DNA from: Legionella impletisoli
GTDB taxonomy: Bacteria; Pseudomonadota; Gammaproteobacteria; Legionellales; Legionellaceae
Assembly: GCF_900639875.1 (NCBI RefSeq)
Contig: NZ_CAAAIA010000009.1
Span: forward strand, 1-63,281
DNA length: 63,281 nt
Direction of reading: 5' to 3'
Of this stretch, positions 1-7,724 are shown one piece after another (within the stretch, counting starts at the first letter, position 1; every line of letters starts with the position of its first letter). The notes under the pieces are model-generated. The model was not told the DNA's origin. It ran no database searches and saw only the letters and a list, made by a program, of their open reading frames with translations. The position numbers were made by a program, and so were the translations under genes.

Positions 1-96
1 CTCAGCAAGCCCATATTTTTCTAGGGAAGCCAATCAGTTTTTAATAAAATAAGCACGAAAACAGCTACAAACATGCAAATAGCATAAAAGATTTTT
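1..96. repeat. Terminal overlap, left copy (circular closure)
   Basis: These 96 bases are identical to 63186-63281 at the other end. The simplest reading is a circular molecule of about 63,185 bp written out with a 96-base assembly overlap, not a biological terminal repeat. The junction falls inside the right arm of the terminator at 63168-63192, so no gene is broken. Confidence 0.95.
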
Positions 97-245
97 TTAT
101 TTCTTCTTTTTCTTTTTTCATGATCATTTAAACATTGTTGGCAAATTGGCTTAATTTCAAAAATTTCACCATCAGCATTATAACCTATACTAACTTCCTC
201 TGAGCATACAGCATCAACATTGAAATGTTTGAAACATTTAGTCAT
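21..245 (-). CDS. Small membrane protein with a CxxC pair, unknown function
   Basis: A 74-residue protein not recognised as a known family. The N-terminal half is soluble and has a CQQC pair near residues 35-38, possibly a metal or disulfide site. A basic stretch (KRKRRNKK) then leads into one hydrophobic segment at about residues 52-69, giving a single-pass protein with its N terminus probably in the cytoplasm. It ends facing the terminator shared with the gene finishing at 63158. It lies on the predicted leading side of oriT, in a run of small minus-strand genes (21-669). Function unknown; a real gene is likely from position and composition. Confidence 0.6.
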   Translation of the reverse strand: MTKCFKHFNVDAVCSEEVSIGYNADGEIFEIKPICQQCLNDHEKRKRRNKKIFYAICMFVAVFVLILLKTDWLP

Positions 246-258
246 TGATTAATGTCCT

Positions 259-468
259 TCAAGCAGAAACTTTTTTGCTTTCTTTTTTATGATTTCGCCA
301 TTCTTTATCTTTAGAGAAGACAAGCGTTGCTGCTTCTTCAATAAAAAAACTTAAATCATTAATTCCTGCCCATTCCATATAGTTTTTAATTTCTTGACTG
401 ATTTCAGAATTAATCTCTATTTTAAAACGCTCTTTATTACTCTTTGATTGGCTATTTATTATCGGCAT
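259..468 (-). CDS. Small putative ribbon-helix-helix protein
   Basis: A 69-residue basic protein. Residues about 14-52 read as a short beta strand (RFKIEI) followed by two helices, which fits a ribbon-helix-helix fold and would mean DNA binding as a dimer. The tail is lysine-rich. It lies 13 bases upstream of the CxxC membrane-protein gene and could be co-transcribed with it. Being within 400 bases of the predicted nic, a relaxosome or leading-region regulatory role is possible, but that is inference. An ordinary small orphan is the alternative. Confidence 0.55.
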   Translation of the reverse strand: MPIINSQSKSNKERFKIEINSEISQEIKNYMEWAGINDLSFFIEEAATLVFSKDKEWRNHKKESKKVSA

Positions 469-495
469 GATTAATTCCTTATTTTAAATAAATAA

Positions 496-669
496 TTATA
501 TAACAGATCCATACAATTTCATGTAAAAACCAACAACTTGATCTTTATGATTCTCGTCAGCAGCATTTATTCTTTCTGACGCTTCTTTATACGCTGAACT
601 ATAAATAAAAATTCCTGCAATAATATATAAAGAATAAATTATCAAAAACATATTAAAAAATCGGAACAT
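496..669 (-). CDS. 57-residue single-pass membrane peptide
   Basis: A small ORF read directly from the minus strand: start MFRFFNMF, end YGSVI, 57 residues. A purine-rich AAAGGAAA lies just before the ATG. Residues 3-24 are strongly hydrophobic (FFNMFLIIYSLYIIAGIFIY) and the remainder is charged and soluble, so a small inner-membrane protein is likely. It is the third of the small minus-strand genes between the predicted oriT and the circle junction. No family recognised. Confidence rests on the Shine-Dalgarno match and membrane segment. Confidence 0.5.
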   Translation of the reverse strand: MFRFFNMFLIIYSLYIIAGIFIYSSAYKEASERINAADENHKDQVVGFYMKLYGSVI

Positions 670-741
670 TTATTTCCTTTAAAACGTAAAAAACATCAGA
701 ATAATATTTTACTAAAATTGAAAAACATATCAATCACAAAC

Positions 742-896
742 GCGCAATTGTCTGCGCTTCAAAACATTGTAAAAAATTAATATGAACACGATCCTTATAA
801 ATATTCTTGGTAAAAATAGAAGGTAATAGCACAGTTAGAGTTCTACACACACCACGCAACATTGATTGCATGGTGAAAAGCCTTATACATCAAGGC
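742..896 (-). other. oriT: Predicted oriT with F-like nic site on the minus strand
   Basis: Read on the minus strand, an imperfect inverted repeat (874-851: ACCATGCAA, loop TCAATG, TTGCGTGGT) is followed at once by GTGTGTAGAAC. In F, a GCAAAAAC/GTTTTTGC hairpin is followed by GTGGGGTGT|GGTGC. Here TTGC is followed by GTGGTGTGT then GTAG, so the predicted nic lies between 847 and 846. Further hairpins flank it: GCCTT/AAGGC at 880-896 and GCGCA/TGCGC at 742-757. The MOBF relaxase gene is about 1 kb away. The match to F is recalled, not computed. Nicking here would send 846 down through 1 and back from 63185 into the recipient first. Confidence 0.65.
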
Positions 897-953
897 ATAT
901 AGCTGATTTCTTCATTTATAAAAATGAGTTAAATTTTCCTGGTATTCAATATA

Positions 954-1040
954 GTTTACTAGAGTAAACATATATGACTTTTAAATAAAGGGATGCAGAC
1001 ATATGTATACTCTAGTTTACACAAGAAAACTAGAGTATAC
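954..1040. promoter_or_regulatory. Operator cluster: three copies of ACTAGAGTA
   Basis: The 9-mer ACTAGAGTA occurs at 958-966 and 1029-1037 on the plus strand and at 1008-1016 on the minus strand. These sit in a palindrome at 954-969 (GTTTACT/AGTAAAC) and a perfect 14-bp inverted repeat (1005-1018 and 1027-1040, spacer 8). The cluster ends 29 bases before the gene at 1070 and lies between it and the predicted nic. That arrangement fits autoregulatory and relaxosome sites such as the sbm sites bound by TraM in F. The binding protein is inferred to be one of the next two gene products. Confidence 0.6.
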
Positions 1041-1069
1041 TAATTTAAGAAATGATAAAAGGAGAATAA

Positions 1070-1519
1070 ATGTCTAATTTAGAAACAATATCAATCAAGG
1101 TTGGCGATAGAGAAAAAGAATTTCTTCATGATATCGCAGAACATTTTAAACTCTACAAAAGAAGCTCCACGGAGTTATCATACACAAAATCACTACAATT
1201 TTTAATCGAATTTTGTCTGCAACATGATATAAACCCAACAAAAAAAGAAGATAATAACATACAGGAAATTAGAAAAATGATAGAGCAAATTCATGCCTCA
1301 ATCCCTCATGTTTTGTATCAAAATTCACTGCAAAGCACTATTCTTTTTAGTAATTGTAATGATGATACTGGCGAGGCTGCAAAACATAAATCAATTGATT
1401 ATATAAACAATACTATTGCTGGTTTTCAGAATAATCATTACAAATATGTTAAAGCAAAATTAAATAAATTTGGTGCTAAAACCATACCTCTTGAAGAAGG
1501 AGAAAGCTTGTGGAGCTAA
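1070..1519 (+). CDS. Putative oriT-binding / relaxosome accessory protein (TraM-like position)
   Basis: 149 residues, start supported by AAAGGAG 7 bases upstream. The N terminus (ETISIKV) could be a strand of a ribbon-helix-helix domain, and the rest is mainly helical with a charged middle (KKEDNNIQEIRKMIEQ) that could oligomerise. Length and position beside oriT and an operator cluster match TraM of F (127 residues), but I see no clear sequence similarity. It overlaps the next gene by 10 bases, so the two are co-transcribed. It converges on traI. Role as an autoregulated oriT-binding protein is inference from position. Confidence 0.5.
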   Translation: MSNLETISIKVGDREKEFLHDIAEHFKLYKRSSTELSYTKSLQFLIEFCLQHDINPTKKEDNNIQEIRKMIEQIHASIPHVLYQNSLQSTILFSNCNDDTGEAAKHKSIDYINNTIAGFQNNHYKYVKAKLNKFGAKTIPLEEGESLWS

Positions 1520-1830
1520 CCGTTGATATTGGACAAGATGTTTATGACGATCTTGAAACCGCTGCCAAATTAGAAGGTAAAAATATAAAATCTATGGCAT
1601 CAGCAATGCTTTCCTTGGGTGTTAAAGTTTTTTTAAACTCAAAAGAAGATAAGATCGATCCAACTACAAGTATTTTACTTAAAAACAGTGTTCGGTCGAA
1701 TGAGATATTGATCGAATTACTGCATATCGTTTTTGATAAAGATAAAAGTAATCTTGGTGTTTATGATGCGGATACCGCTTTGGCATTGATAGAAAGGGTC
1801 GCTAACAAATTTATGGAAGGAGCTGAATAA
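1510..1830 (+). CDS. Small putative ribbon-helix-helix protein, partner of the preceding gene
   Basis: 106 residues from a GTG start inside the end of the previous gene. The N terminus (VELTVDIGQDVYDDLETAAKLEG) reads as strand-helix-helix, typical of ribbon-helix-helix DNA-binding proteins. The C-terminal half is helical. The stop codon abuts the traI stop with no spacing, so the two transcription units converge without an obvious terminator. Probable DNA-binding partner for the operators at 954-1040 or for oriT. Family not identified with confidence. Confidence 0.5.
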   Translation: MELTVDIGQDVYDDLETAAKLEGKNIKSMASAMLSLGVKVFLNSKEDKIDPTTSILLKNSVRSNEILIELLHIVFDKDKSNLGVYDADTALALIERVANKFMEGAE

Positions 1831-4800
1831 TTACAGCTCTCTTTCCATTTCCCTGTCTTTTTGTATCGTATTTTTCAAAGTTTTTTGAATCATTGATTCT
1901 GAATTGGAATGAATTTTTTGTGATTCTATCTTTAATTCTTTTATTAATTGGCTATGCGATATATCGTAATTATTTATATTTTTATTGGTATTAATATTCT
2001 TAAAGTTCGGTAATTTTTTTAGATTATAATCGGGAGATTCCAGTTTAGTTATTTGATTTTTTCTGTCGCATATTTCCTTGAACTCTTTTAGAGTTATTAG
2101 AGATTTTATTTCTTTTTTTAATCCATTTTTCCCATTTGAAATTAAAATATCATTTAAGTCTTGACCATTTTTTTTGGGTAATGAAATTAATACATCAAGC
2201 CCACTTTTATTAAGGCGTTCAACGGATTCAATGATATTATGTTTCCCGTCTTTTTTGTATTTATATGTCGCCTTTCCATCGTTATCAACACATAAAATAA
2301 CTTTCTTGGTCGGTATTTTATCCAGTTTAATATTGCCAAAATTTTCTTTACCCAATACAGTAAAAACACGGGCTTTAGGATTTACCTCAAGAAGTGACAA
2401 GCCTGTTTCCACACCTTCCGTATAATAGGTTACATCCCCCTCGCCCCTATGATTTAAATTAACTGCAAAACCATTATTTGCACTATAAGTTTGCTTCACA
2501 ACCTTGCACTTTTTTGTTTTGTTTGCTGTTTCTTGATCGAGCCTTGTGACTTGGACATGGTTTATTTGTCCTTCTTCATTTCTTGCAAAAGCAAGTAGTC
2601 CTGGAAGATATTCCACACCTTTATTTGTCTTCGTATAAATACCAGGGCAATAACGGATATCAGCTGAATCAAATTGGCTTATTCCCCTATGGATTAAAAG
2701 ATATTTCTCTATAAGACTCCCTTTGATTGGCCTGGATTGTCGATAAAATTTAGCGGCTAAATTCTGCATTTTATCATTATGTTTAACTTCTGATTCTTTA
2801 ATGGGTTTATTGATAACAGGTGCTAATCCAGGCGTGTAATTTGTAAAATTAACTGCAAAATCCAATACTTCTTTAAAATTTGAAAGTCCTTTTTCTAACT
2901 CAATTAAATGGAATAAATTTCCTTTATCTCCTGTTTCAAAGTTATACCATACCCCTTTAGTGAGGTTAACAGAGAGACTTCCTTTTGTACCATACCGATA
3001 GTTATTTGGTTTAGATAGACTATGATTAGGTTCTCCTAAAAGATGGGTGACCAGCTCACGAGAGCGTGAAATAAGAGTCGATAACACTGCTTCTTTATCT
3101 ATTTTACCTTCTTTAAAATGAATCTTAGGTTTTGAATCTTGTGAAATATGAGATATCTTTTCAGGGTTATTATTTTGTTTTGTTACACTTAAATTCTGCG
3201 CAATATATTTCTGTCTTTCTGTTCTTTGTTCATATCTATCAATTTCCATGACAGCCGACTTTTTATCCGCATCTCGTTGTTTAACAGGATCTTCCATGCG
3301 CTCAAGCAACCCTTCCCTGTCATCAGTATAGATGGTTAAGTGATGCGATGGTCGAGTATTAATTATTTCATGAGATCGATGGGTGGTAACGACAACATTT
3401 CCTTTTAGCTCTAATCCTATACCGTATTTTGCGGTTGCTCCTTGTAAGGCATAAGCTGTATTTGTATAAGCATAATCCCAGTGTTGGCTTGATTTATCAT
3501 TTAACAGTAATTTAAGTGCGTGTTCGCCATTTTCAATCAATACAAATTCAGGATTAATGGATTTAACTTGATATTCTTTATTTGCAACCAACCCTCTATT
3601 TTCATCACTGATCTTAAGACGAATACGATCGCCGCTCGCTAATTGTCCTTTGAATTCAGTATAAATACTTGCTTGTGCTTTAACTAAAACAGAAGGATTA
3701 ATTGTATATTGTCCTTTATTTTCACCACTTAAATGAAGTTTGTTTTTATTTTTGTCAACTGCCTCGACTTTAAAGTATTCGCCCTTCTTGCCAATATGAT
3801 AACTGCGGCCAAAGCGAATAATGTCACCCTTACTAAAAGTGTTCATGTCTATTAAATCAACTTTATCCTGTGACTTGGCAATAAGACGAGTAAATTCGTG
3901 CTCAATGTGTGATATTTCGGATTCTTTTTTTAGTCCTTCACGGATTAACACATCAATCTGCAACCGGTCTTTGTGTGCCGGAACCACTACCACGGTATTT
4001 TCCCGGCAACCTTTGGTTCGACTTAAGTAATCGTTAGCAATTGCCTCATAAATTGGATTTACTTTATCTATTGCCTCGTGACTATTATGTTGTATTTCAA
4101 CTACAGACTGCCTATATTGACCAACAATCCCTTGTTTTCTTTCTATCCATTCACTTGGATTGATTTTATCCAGCTCGCCAAATGCTTTTCTAAGCTCACG
4201 ATTAGAAGAATACTCCGCTGCTTTTTTTAAAGTGGGATTGGGGTTTTGCCTGACAATTTCATCCATATGAGCTGCATTTTGTGATTTTGTTTTTATAGTT
4301 AGCTCATGTGGGATACCGCTTGATAAAGACTGTAATTGAGTTATGTCTCCGGCAAAAAAAAGTCTGCTGTCTGATTCTTTTATGATTTTTTGCAGCTGAT
4401 GATAGGAAAGATTATCAATCATCGATGCTTCGTCTGCGATGATAATCGTTTTTGAATCTATTGGTGTACTATTTGTTAGAAAGCTCTCTATCGTTTCTGA
4501 CCCAATACCATTACTGATAAGCTCATCTTTTGCCTGATGTGTCGGCGCAACCCCTAATATTTTATAACCGTTTTGTGTGGCAATATTTAAAACTTCCTTC
4601 ATCATGGTTGTTTTACCGACCCCAGCCAGCCCCTGGATGGAATTAAACCTATCGGTTGATGTGCAAATGAGTGTTACCGCATCTTTTTGCCCCTTGGTAA
4701 GATTTTTTGGTAATTCCAAAAGTTTATTTTTATCTTTTTCTATTGGTTCAATAACATTTTGTTCAGAAAAATTTAACTTTATGATTTCTTTTTCTAATTC

Positions 4801-7695
4801 AAGGGATTCTTTTGTAGTCCAGTAGGTATCCATATGGACAAGGCTTCCATCACGAAGACGTTCTTTTAATACAGGTGCAATATCATCAAAATCGATAGTG
4901 CCTAATGCATATTTCAAGGCGTGAGTCATTAGATCGCTATGTTTGAAAGCCGCATGTCTTTCGGCACATTTAGCAACCGCAAAGGATACGGCCAAGCGTG
5001 AAACTTCCTCTTTGTTTAAAGAGCTTTTGTTAAAATCCATGGCACTTATCAGGTTTACAAGGTCTTTTTCTATAATCTTATTGGCATAGGCTGCATTTCG
5101 ATAAACCAGATCTGGTTTCTTCTCCGCAACTTCATGCGCACTCCATTTAATCTGTTCCTTGTCAAAAAAATTACGTGCTTTTATTTCATTAGCAGTAAAA
5201 AGTGTTATACGTTTTGCAGTTTCGCTCATCTCACCAATAATGTTTCTGTTTAATTGATAGGGTTTACTGCTTAGGATGATATTTTGATCATCCTTTTGGA
5301 GTTGATTGATTTTTTTTACATAAGCATGAGATAGATAACATTTTGAGAGCGTTTCATTATTCAGGATCAATGTGCGGTTTAAATTGTCTTTAAGCTCAAT
5401 ACCCTCTTTGGTGAGATCACTTACTTGAAAGACACTATCCTTGTCATATTTTTGCCTATTGATAAATAATGCCCTATCATTTCTAATTAAATCCCCTATA
5501 GCAAAAGATAATTTTTCTGCTTTAGATACCTGGAATTCGTCAACTTTATTCAGTTTAAAAGAACTTGTCTTGCCCTGTTCATTTTTTAATATTAACGATT
5601 CGCCTGCACGGTTTATTACTTCGTAGTGCTTTTGGTTAGCTGTAAATGCTTTAAAGGTAATCCTATCCCTTGGCGAATAATATTTAACATGCTTTTTCTG
5701 TGCATCTGTTAGACTATGGGTGCTCAAAACATTTGCTTCTTTTTCCTGTATCGATAAAAAACCTTTATTTTTGAGTTCCTCTCTAAGTTCTTTAGTCAAT
5801 TCTTTTTTTTGCGAATTGTTTAAAGCAACAAGAGTAGTATTTTTCCCAGATACAATATTTCTTGCTTGTTCTGAAACAGCACTGGTATTAGCTGTTTTTG
5901 ACACTGCAATTTCGACTTCAATATATTTTCTGGCACTTAAAACAGATGTTGATGAAACCCCATTCTCTTTGAGGGTTTTAAGAGGATTTCCTACAGAAAA
6001 TCCATAAGTCGAATCTGTGTTGTTTAACAGTATTAATTTTCCACGATTTGAATCGGTAATTCCTTTTAATTGCTCAATATCGCTCAAAGACAGCTTTTGT
6101 GCATCGTGGACTATAATGACACTTTGTTTATTATTGGCATTAACCGTTTTACCATGATGATATTTAAAACCTGCTACTGTATGCACAATATCGTCTTTAA
6201 AAAGGTTTTTAAGCCATACAAAAAACCGTCCATGACTTTCTCTTTTAAGCTCATCGCTTAGCATTTGTGCATTATTTTTGCTTTGATGTAAAACATAAGC
6301 ATTGATTTTATTATTCTCAGAAGTTTCTATAAATTCTTTGATTAAATCTTTTTGATTGCTAAGGCCATTAACCTCAAGAATTTCAATGGCGGTATTTTTT
6401 TTTAATAGTGTTGTTGAAAACCCTTTGCTTTCATCATTGATATCAAGTCTTGCGCTCTTTGTTTTAAGCACTGACTCAATAAATTCCCTTTCTCTTTGTA
6501 TCATGCTCTCAGTTGTATAATATTCGAATGCTTTTCCTTGTAATCCCCCTTCTTTTAAACGATGAGATATTTCCTGCTCTATTTCTTCATGACTAATGGT
6601 TCCGATTGCAAAAGCAAAGGCTTGACGAACCAGGCTTGCATGCTTTACCTGAGTATTAAACTCCGTCAAATGTTCCAGTGCATCCGATACAGCCTCTTTA
6701 GCGCCTTGGCTAATGGCGATGCTTGCATAATCAATACTTGTTTTGCCAAAAGAATGACTTTTTGAAAGATTTCTCAGCGTTTCTAAATCAATTCCAAAAG
6801 CTGAAATATCGTCCTTCCATAACTGAATCAATGTTTGTGTATCAATATCTTCCTTCTTTTGCCTGGTTGCACCGTTAGATACTTCAGCAGCTTTTGCACT
6901 GGAATTTCCTTTCGATTCCATATCTTTAACGATTGCATCGCGTCTTTTTGATAGATGATCAATTAACTCTTGTGGAACGCCCTCTATTTCAAAATTTCCG
7001 TACATATCCTTAATGCGGATATCAAAGCCTAAATTTTTAATCTCCTTGGCCAAGGTTGACATATAAACCAAGCCTAGATAATGCTGATTTTGATATATAA
7101 TTTCTCTAAACCCATGATCGAGGTTTTCCTTGTCTGTTTTGTCTCTGGAAGATAAAGCACGCCACATACCATCTAAGCGCTCGGTCATATTTAAAATGAC
7201 CAGGTGAGTATGCAAATCAGGATCAAGTGCGCGTGAGGAAGTATGTAAAAAACTTGCTGCGGTTAAATTACCCGTTTTTTGAAAAGCTGTTTCGCGATTT
7301 ATGGTAATTCTGGCTTCTGCTGCCATTTTCTCAATACGATCAAATACTTTTTGAACTGCTTTTTCATGTGCGCCAATTACTTTTTCATCCCCTAAGACCA
7401 GCCCTATTATTGATACAGACTTAGGGGCAGAAAGCGTAACGTCCGTACCCGAACGATGCTTCCTCTCACCATTCTTGCTAATTCCTAAAACCTCACCATT
7501 AGGTAACTCACCATTTAAAAGCTTTAAAAAAGGTGCCTGCTCAACCATGCCTTTTAAATCGAGTTTATCAGCCCCTTTCCCCATCCATCTGGAGCTTTCT
7601 TTTAAAGATTCTTTGTCTTTTAAATAGTAATTATCTTTAGCCGAATAATAATGAAGTGCATCTTGGGCATTACCCAATGGCTTAATTGTTAACAT
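1831..7695 (-). CDS. traI: TraI: MOBF relaxase-helicase with C-terminal primase/Toprim-like domain
   Basis: 1954 residues. It nicks oriT, stays bound to the 5' end of the T-strand and unwinds it. The relaxase domain spans about residues 1-300, with tyrosines Y16/Y17 and Y23/Y24 spaced as in F TraI and the metal-binding histidines in DPDLHTHLV near residue 155. A degenerate helicase-like half follows, then an active SF1 helicase with Walker A GLAGVGKTT near 1028 and DEASMIDN. From about 1580 a different module begins (WYNFETGDKG), continuing with a Toprim-like part (YYTEGVETGLSLLE; CVDNDG) resembling plasmid primase-like proteins. The ATG at 7695 is chosen over an upstream TTG because AAGGAG lies just before it and the tyrosine numbering then fits. 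Last gene of the transfer operon. Confidence 0.95.
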   Translation of the reverse strand: MLTIKPLGNAQDALHYYSAKDNYYLKDKESLKESSRWMGKGADKLDLKGMVEQAPFLKLLNGELPNGEVLGISKNGERKHRSGTDVTLSAPKSVSIIGLVLGDEKVIGAHEKAVQKVFDRIEKMAAEARITINRETAFQKTGNLTAASFLHTSSRALDPDLHTHLVILNMTERLDGMWRALSSRDKTDKENLDHGFREIIYQNQHYLGLVYMSTLAKEIKNLGFDIRIKDMYGNFEIEGVPQELIDHLSKRRDAIVKDMESKGNSSAKAAEVSNGATRQKKEDIDTQTLIQLWKDDISAFGIDLETLRNLSKSHSFGKTSIDYASIAISQGAKEAVSDALEHLTEFNTQVKHASLVRQAFAFAIGTISHEEIEQEISHRLKEGGLQGKAFEYYTTESMIQREREFIESVLKTKSARLDINDESKGFSTTLLKKNTAIEILEVNGLSNQKDLIKEFIETSENNKINAYVLHQSKNNAQMLSDELKRESHGRFFVWLKNLFKDDIVHTVAGFKYHHGKTVNANNKQSVIIVHDAQKLSLSDIEQLKGITDSNRGKLILLNNTDSTYGFSVGNPLKTLKENGVSSTSVLSARKYIEVEIAVSKTANTSAVSEQARNIVSGKNTTLVALNNSQKKELTKELREELKNKGFLSIQEKEANVLSTHSLTDAQKKHVKYYSPRDRITFKAFTANQKHYEVINRAGESLILKNEQGKTSSFKLNKVDEFQVSKAEKLSFAIGDLIRNDRALFINRQKYDKDSVFQVSDLTKEGIELKDNLNRTLILNNETLSKCYLSHAYVKKINQLQKDDQNIILSSKPYQLNRNIIGEMSETAKRITLFTANEIKARNFFDKEQIKWSAHEVAEKKPDLVYRNAAYANKIIEKDLVNLISAMDFNKSSLNKEEVSRLAVSFAVAKCAERHAAFKHSDLMTHALKYALGTIDFDDIAPVLKERLRDGSLVHMDTYWTTKESLELEKEIIKLNFSEQNVIEPIEKDKNKLLELPKNLTKGQKDAVTLICTSTDRFNSIQGLAGVGKTTMMKEVLNIATQNGYKILGVAPTHQAKDELISNGIGSETIESFLTNSTPIDSKTIIIADEASMIDNLSYHQLQKIIKESDSRLFFAGDITQLQSLSSGIPHELTIKTKSQNAAHMDEIVRQNPNPTLKKAAEYSSNRELRKAFGELDKINPSEWIERKQGIVGQYRQSVVEIQHNSHEAIDKVNPIYEAIANDYLSRTKGCRENTVVVVPAHKDRLQIDVLIREGLKKESEISHIEHEFTRLIAKSQDKVDLIDMNTFSKGDIIRFGRSYHIGKKGEYFKVEAVDKNKNKLHLSGENKGQYTINPSVLVKAQASIYTEFKGQLASGDRIRLKISDENRGLVANKEYQVKSINPEFVLIENGEHALKLLLNDKSSQHWDYAYTNTAYALQGATAKYGIGLELKGNVVVTTHRSHEIINTRPSHHLTIYTDDREGLLERMEDPVKQRDADKKSAVMEIDRYEQRTERQKYIAQNLSVTKQNNNPEKISHISQDSKPKIHFKEGKIDKEAVLSTLISRSRELVTHLLGEPNHSLSKPNNYRYGTKGSLSVNLTKGVWYNFETGDKGNLFHLIELEKGLSNFKEVLDFAVNFTNYTPGLAPVINKPIKESEVKHNDKMQNLAAKFYRQSRPIKGSLIEKYLLIHRGISQFDSADIRYCPGIYTKTNKGVEYLPGLLAFARNEEGQINHVQVTRLDQETANKTKKCKVVKQTYSANNGFAVNLNHRGEGDVTYYTEGVETGLSLLEVNPKARVFTVLGKENFGNIKLDKIPTKKVILCVDNDGKATYKYKKDGKHNIIESVERLNKSGLDVLISLPKKNGQDLNDILISNGKNGLKKEIKSLITLKEFKEICDRKNQITKLESPDYNLKKLPNFKNINTNKNINNYDISHSQLIKELKIESQKIHSNSESMIQKTLKNTIQKDREMEREL

Positions 7696-7724
7696 AGGCG
7701 TTCTCCTTAACAAGGCTGTCTTTT

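Noticed and set aside
7696-7713. Upstream TTG start for traI
   Set aside because: The Shine-Dalgarno AAGGAG lies inside this extension and F-type tyrosine numbering fits only the ATG at 7695.
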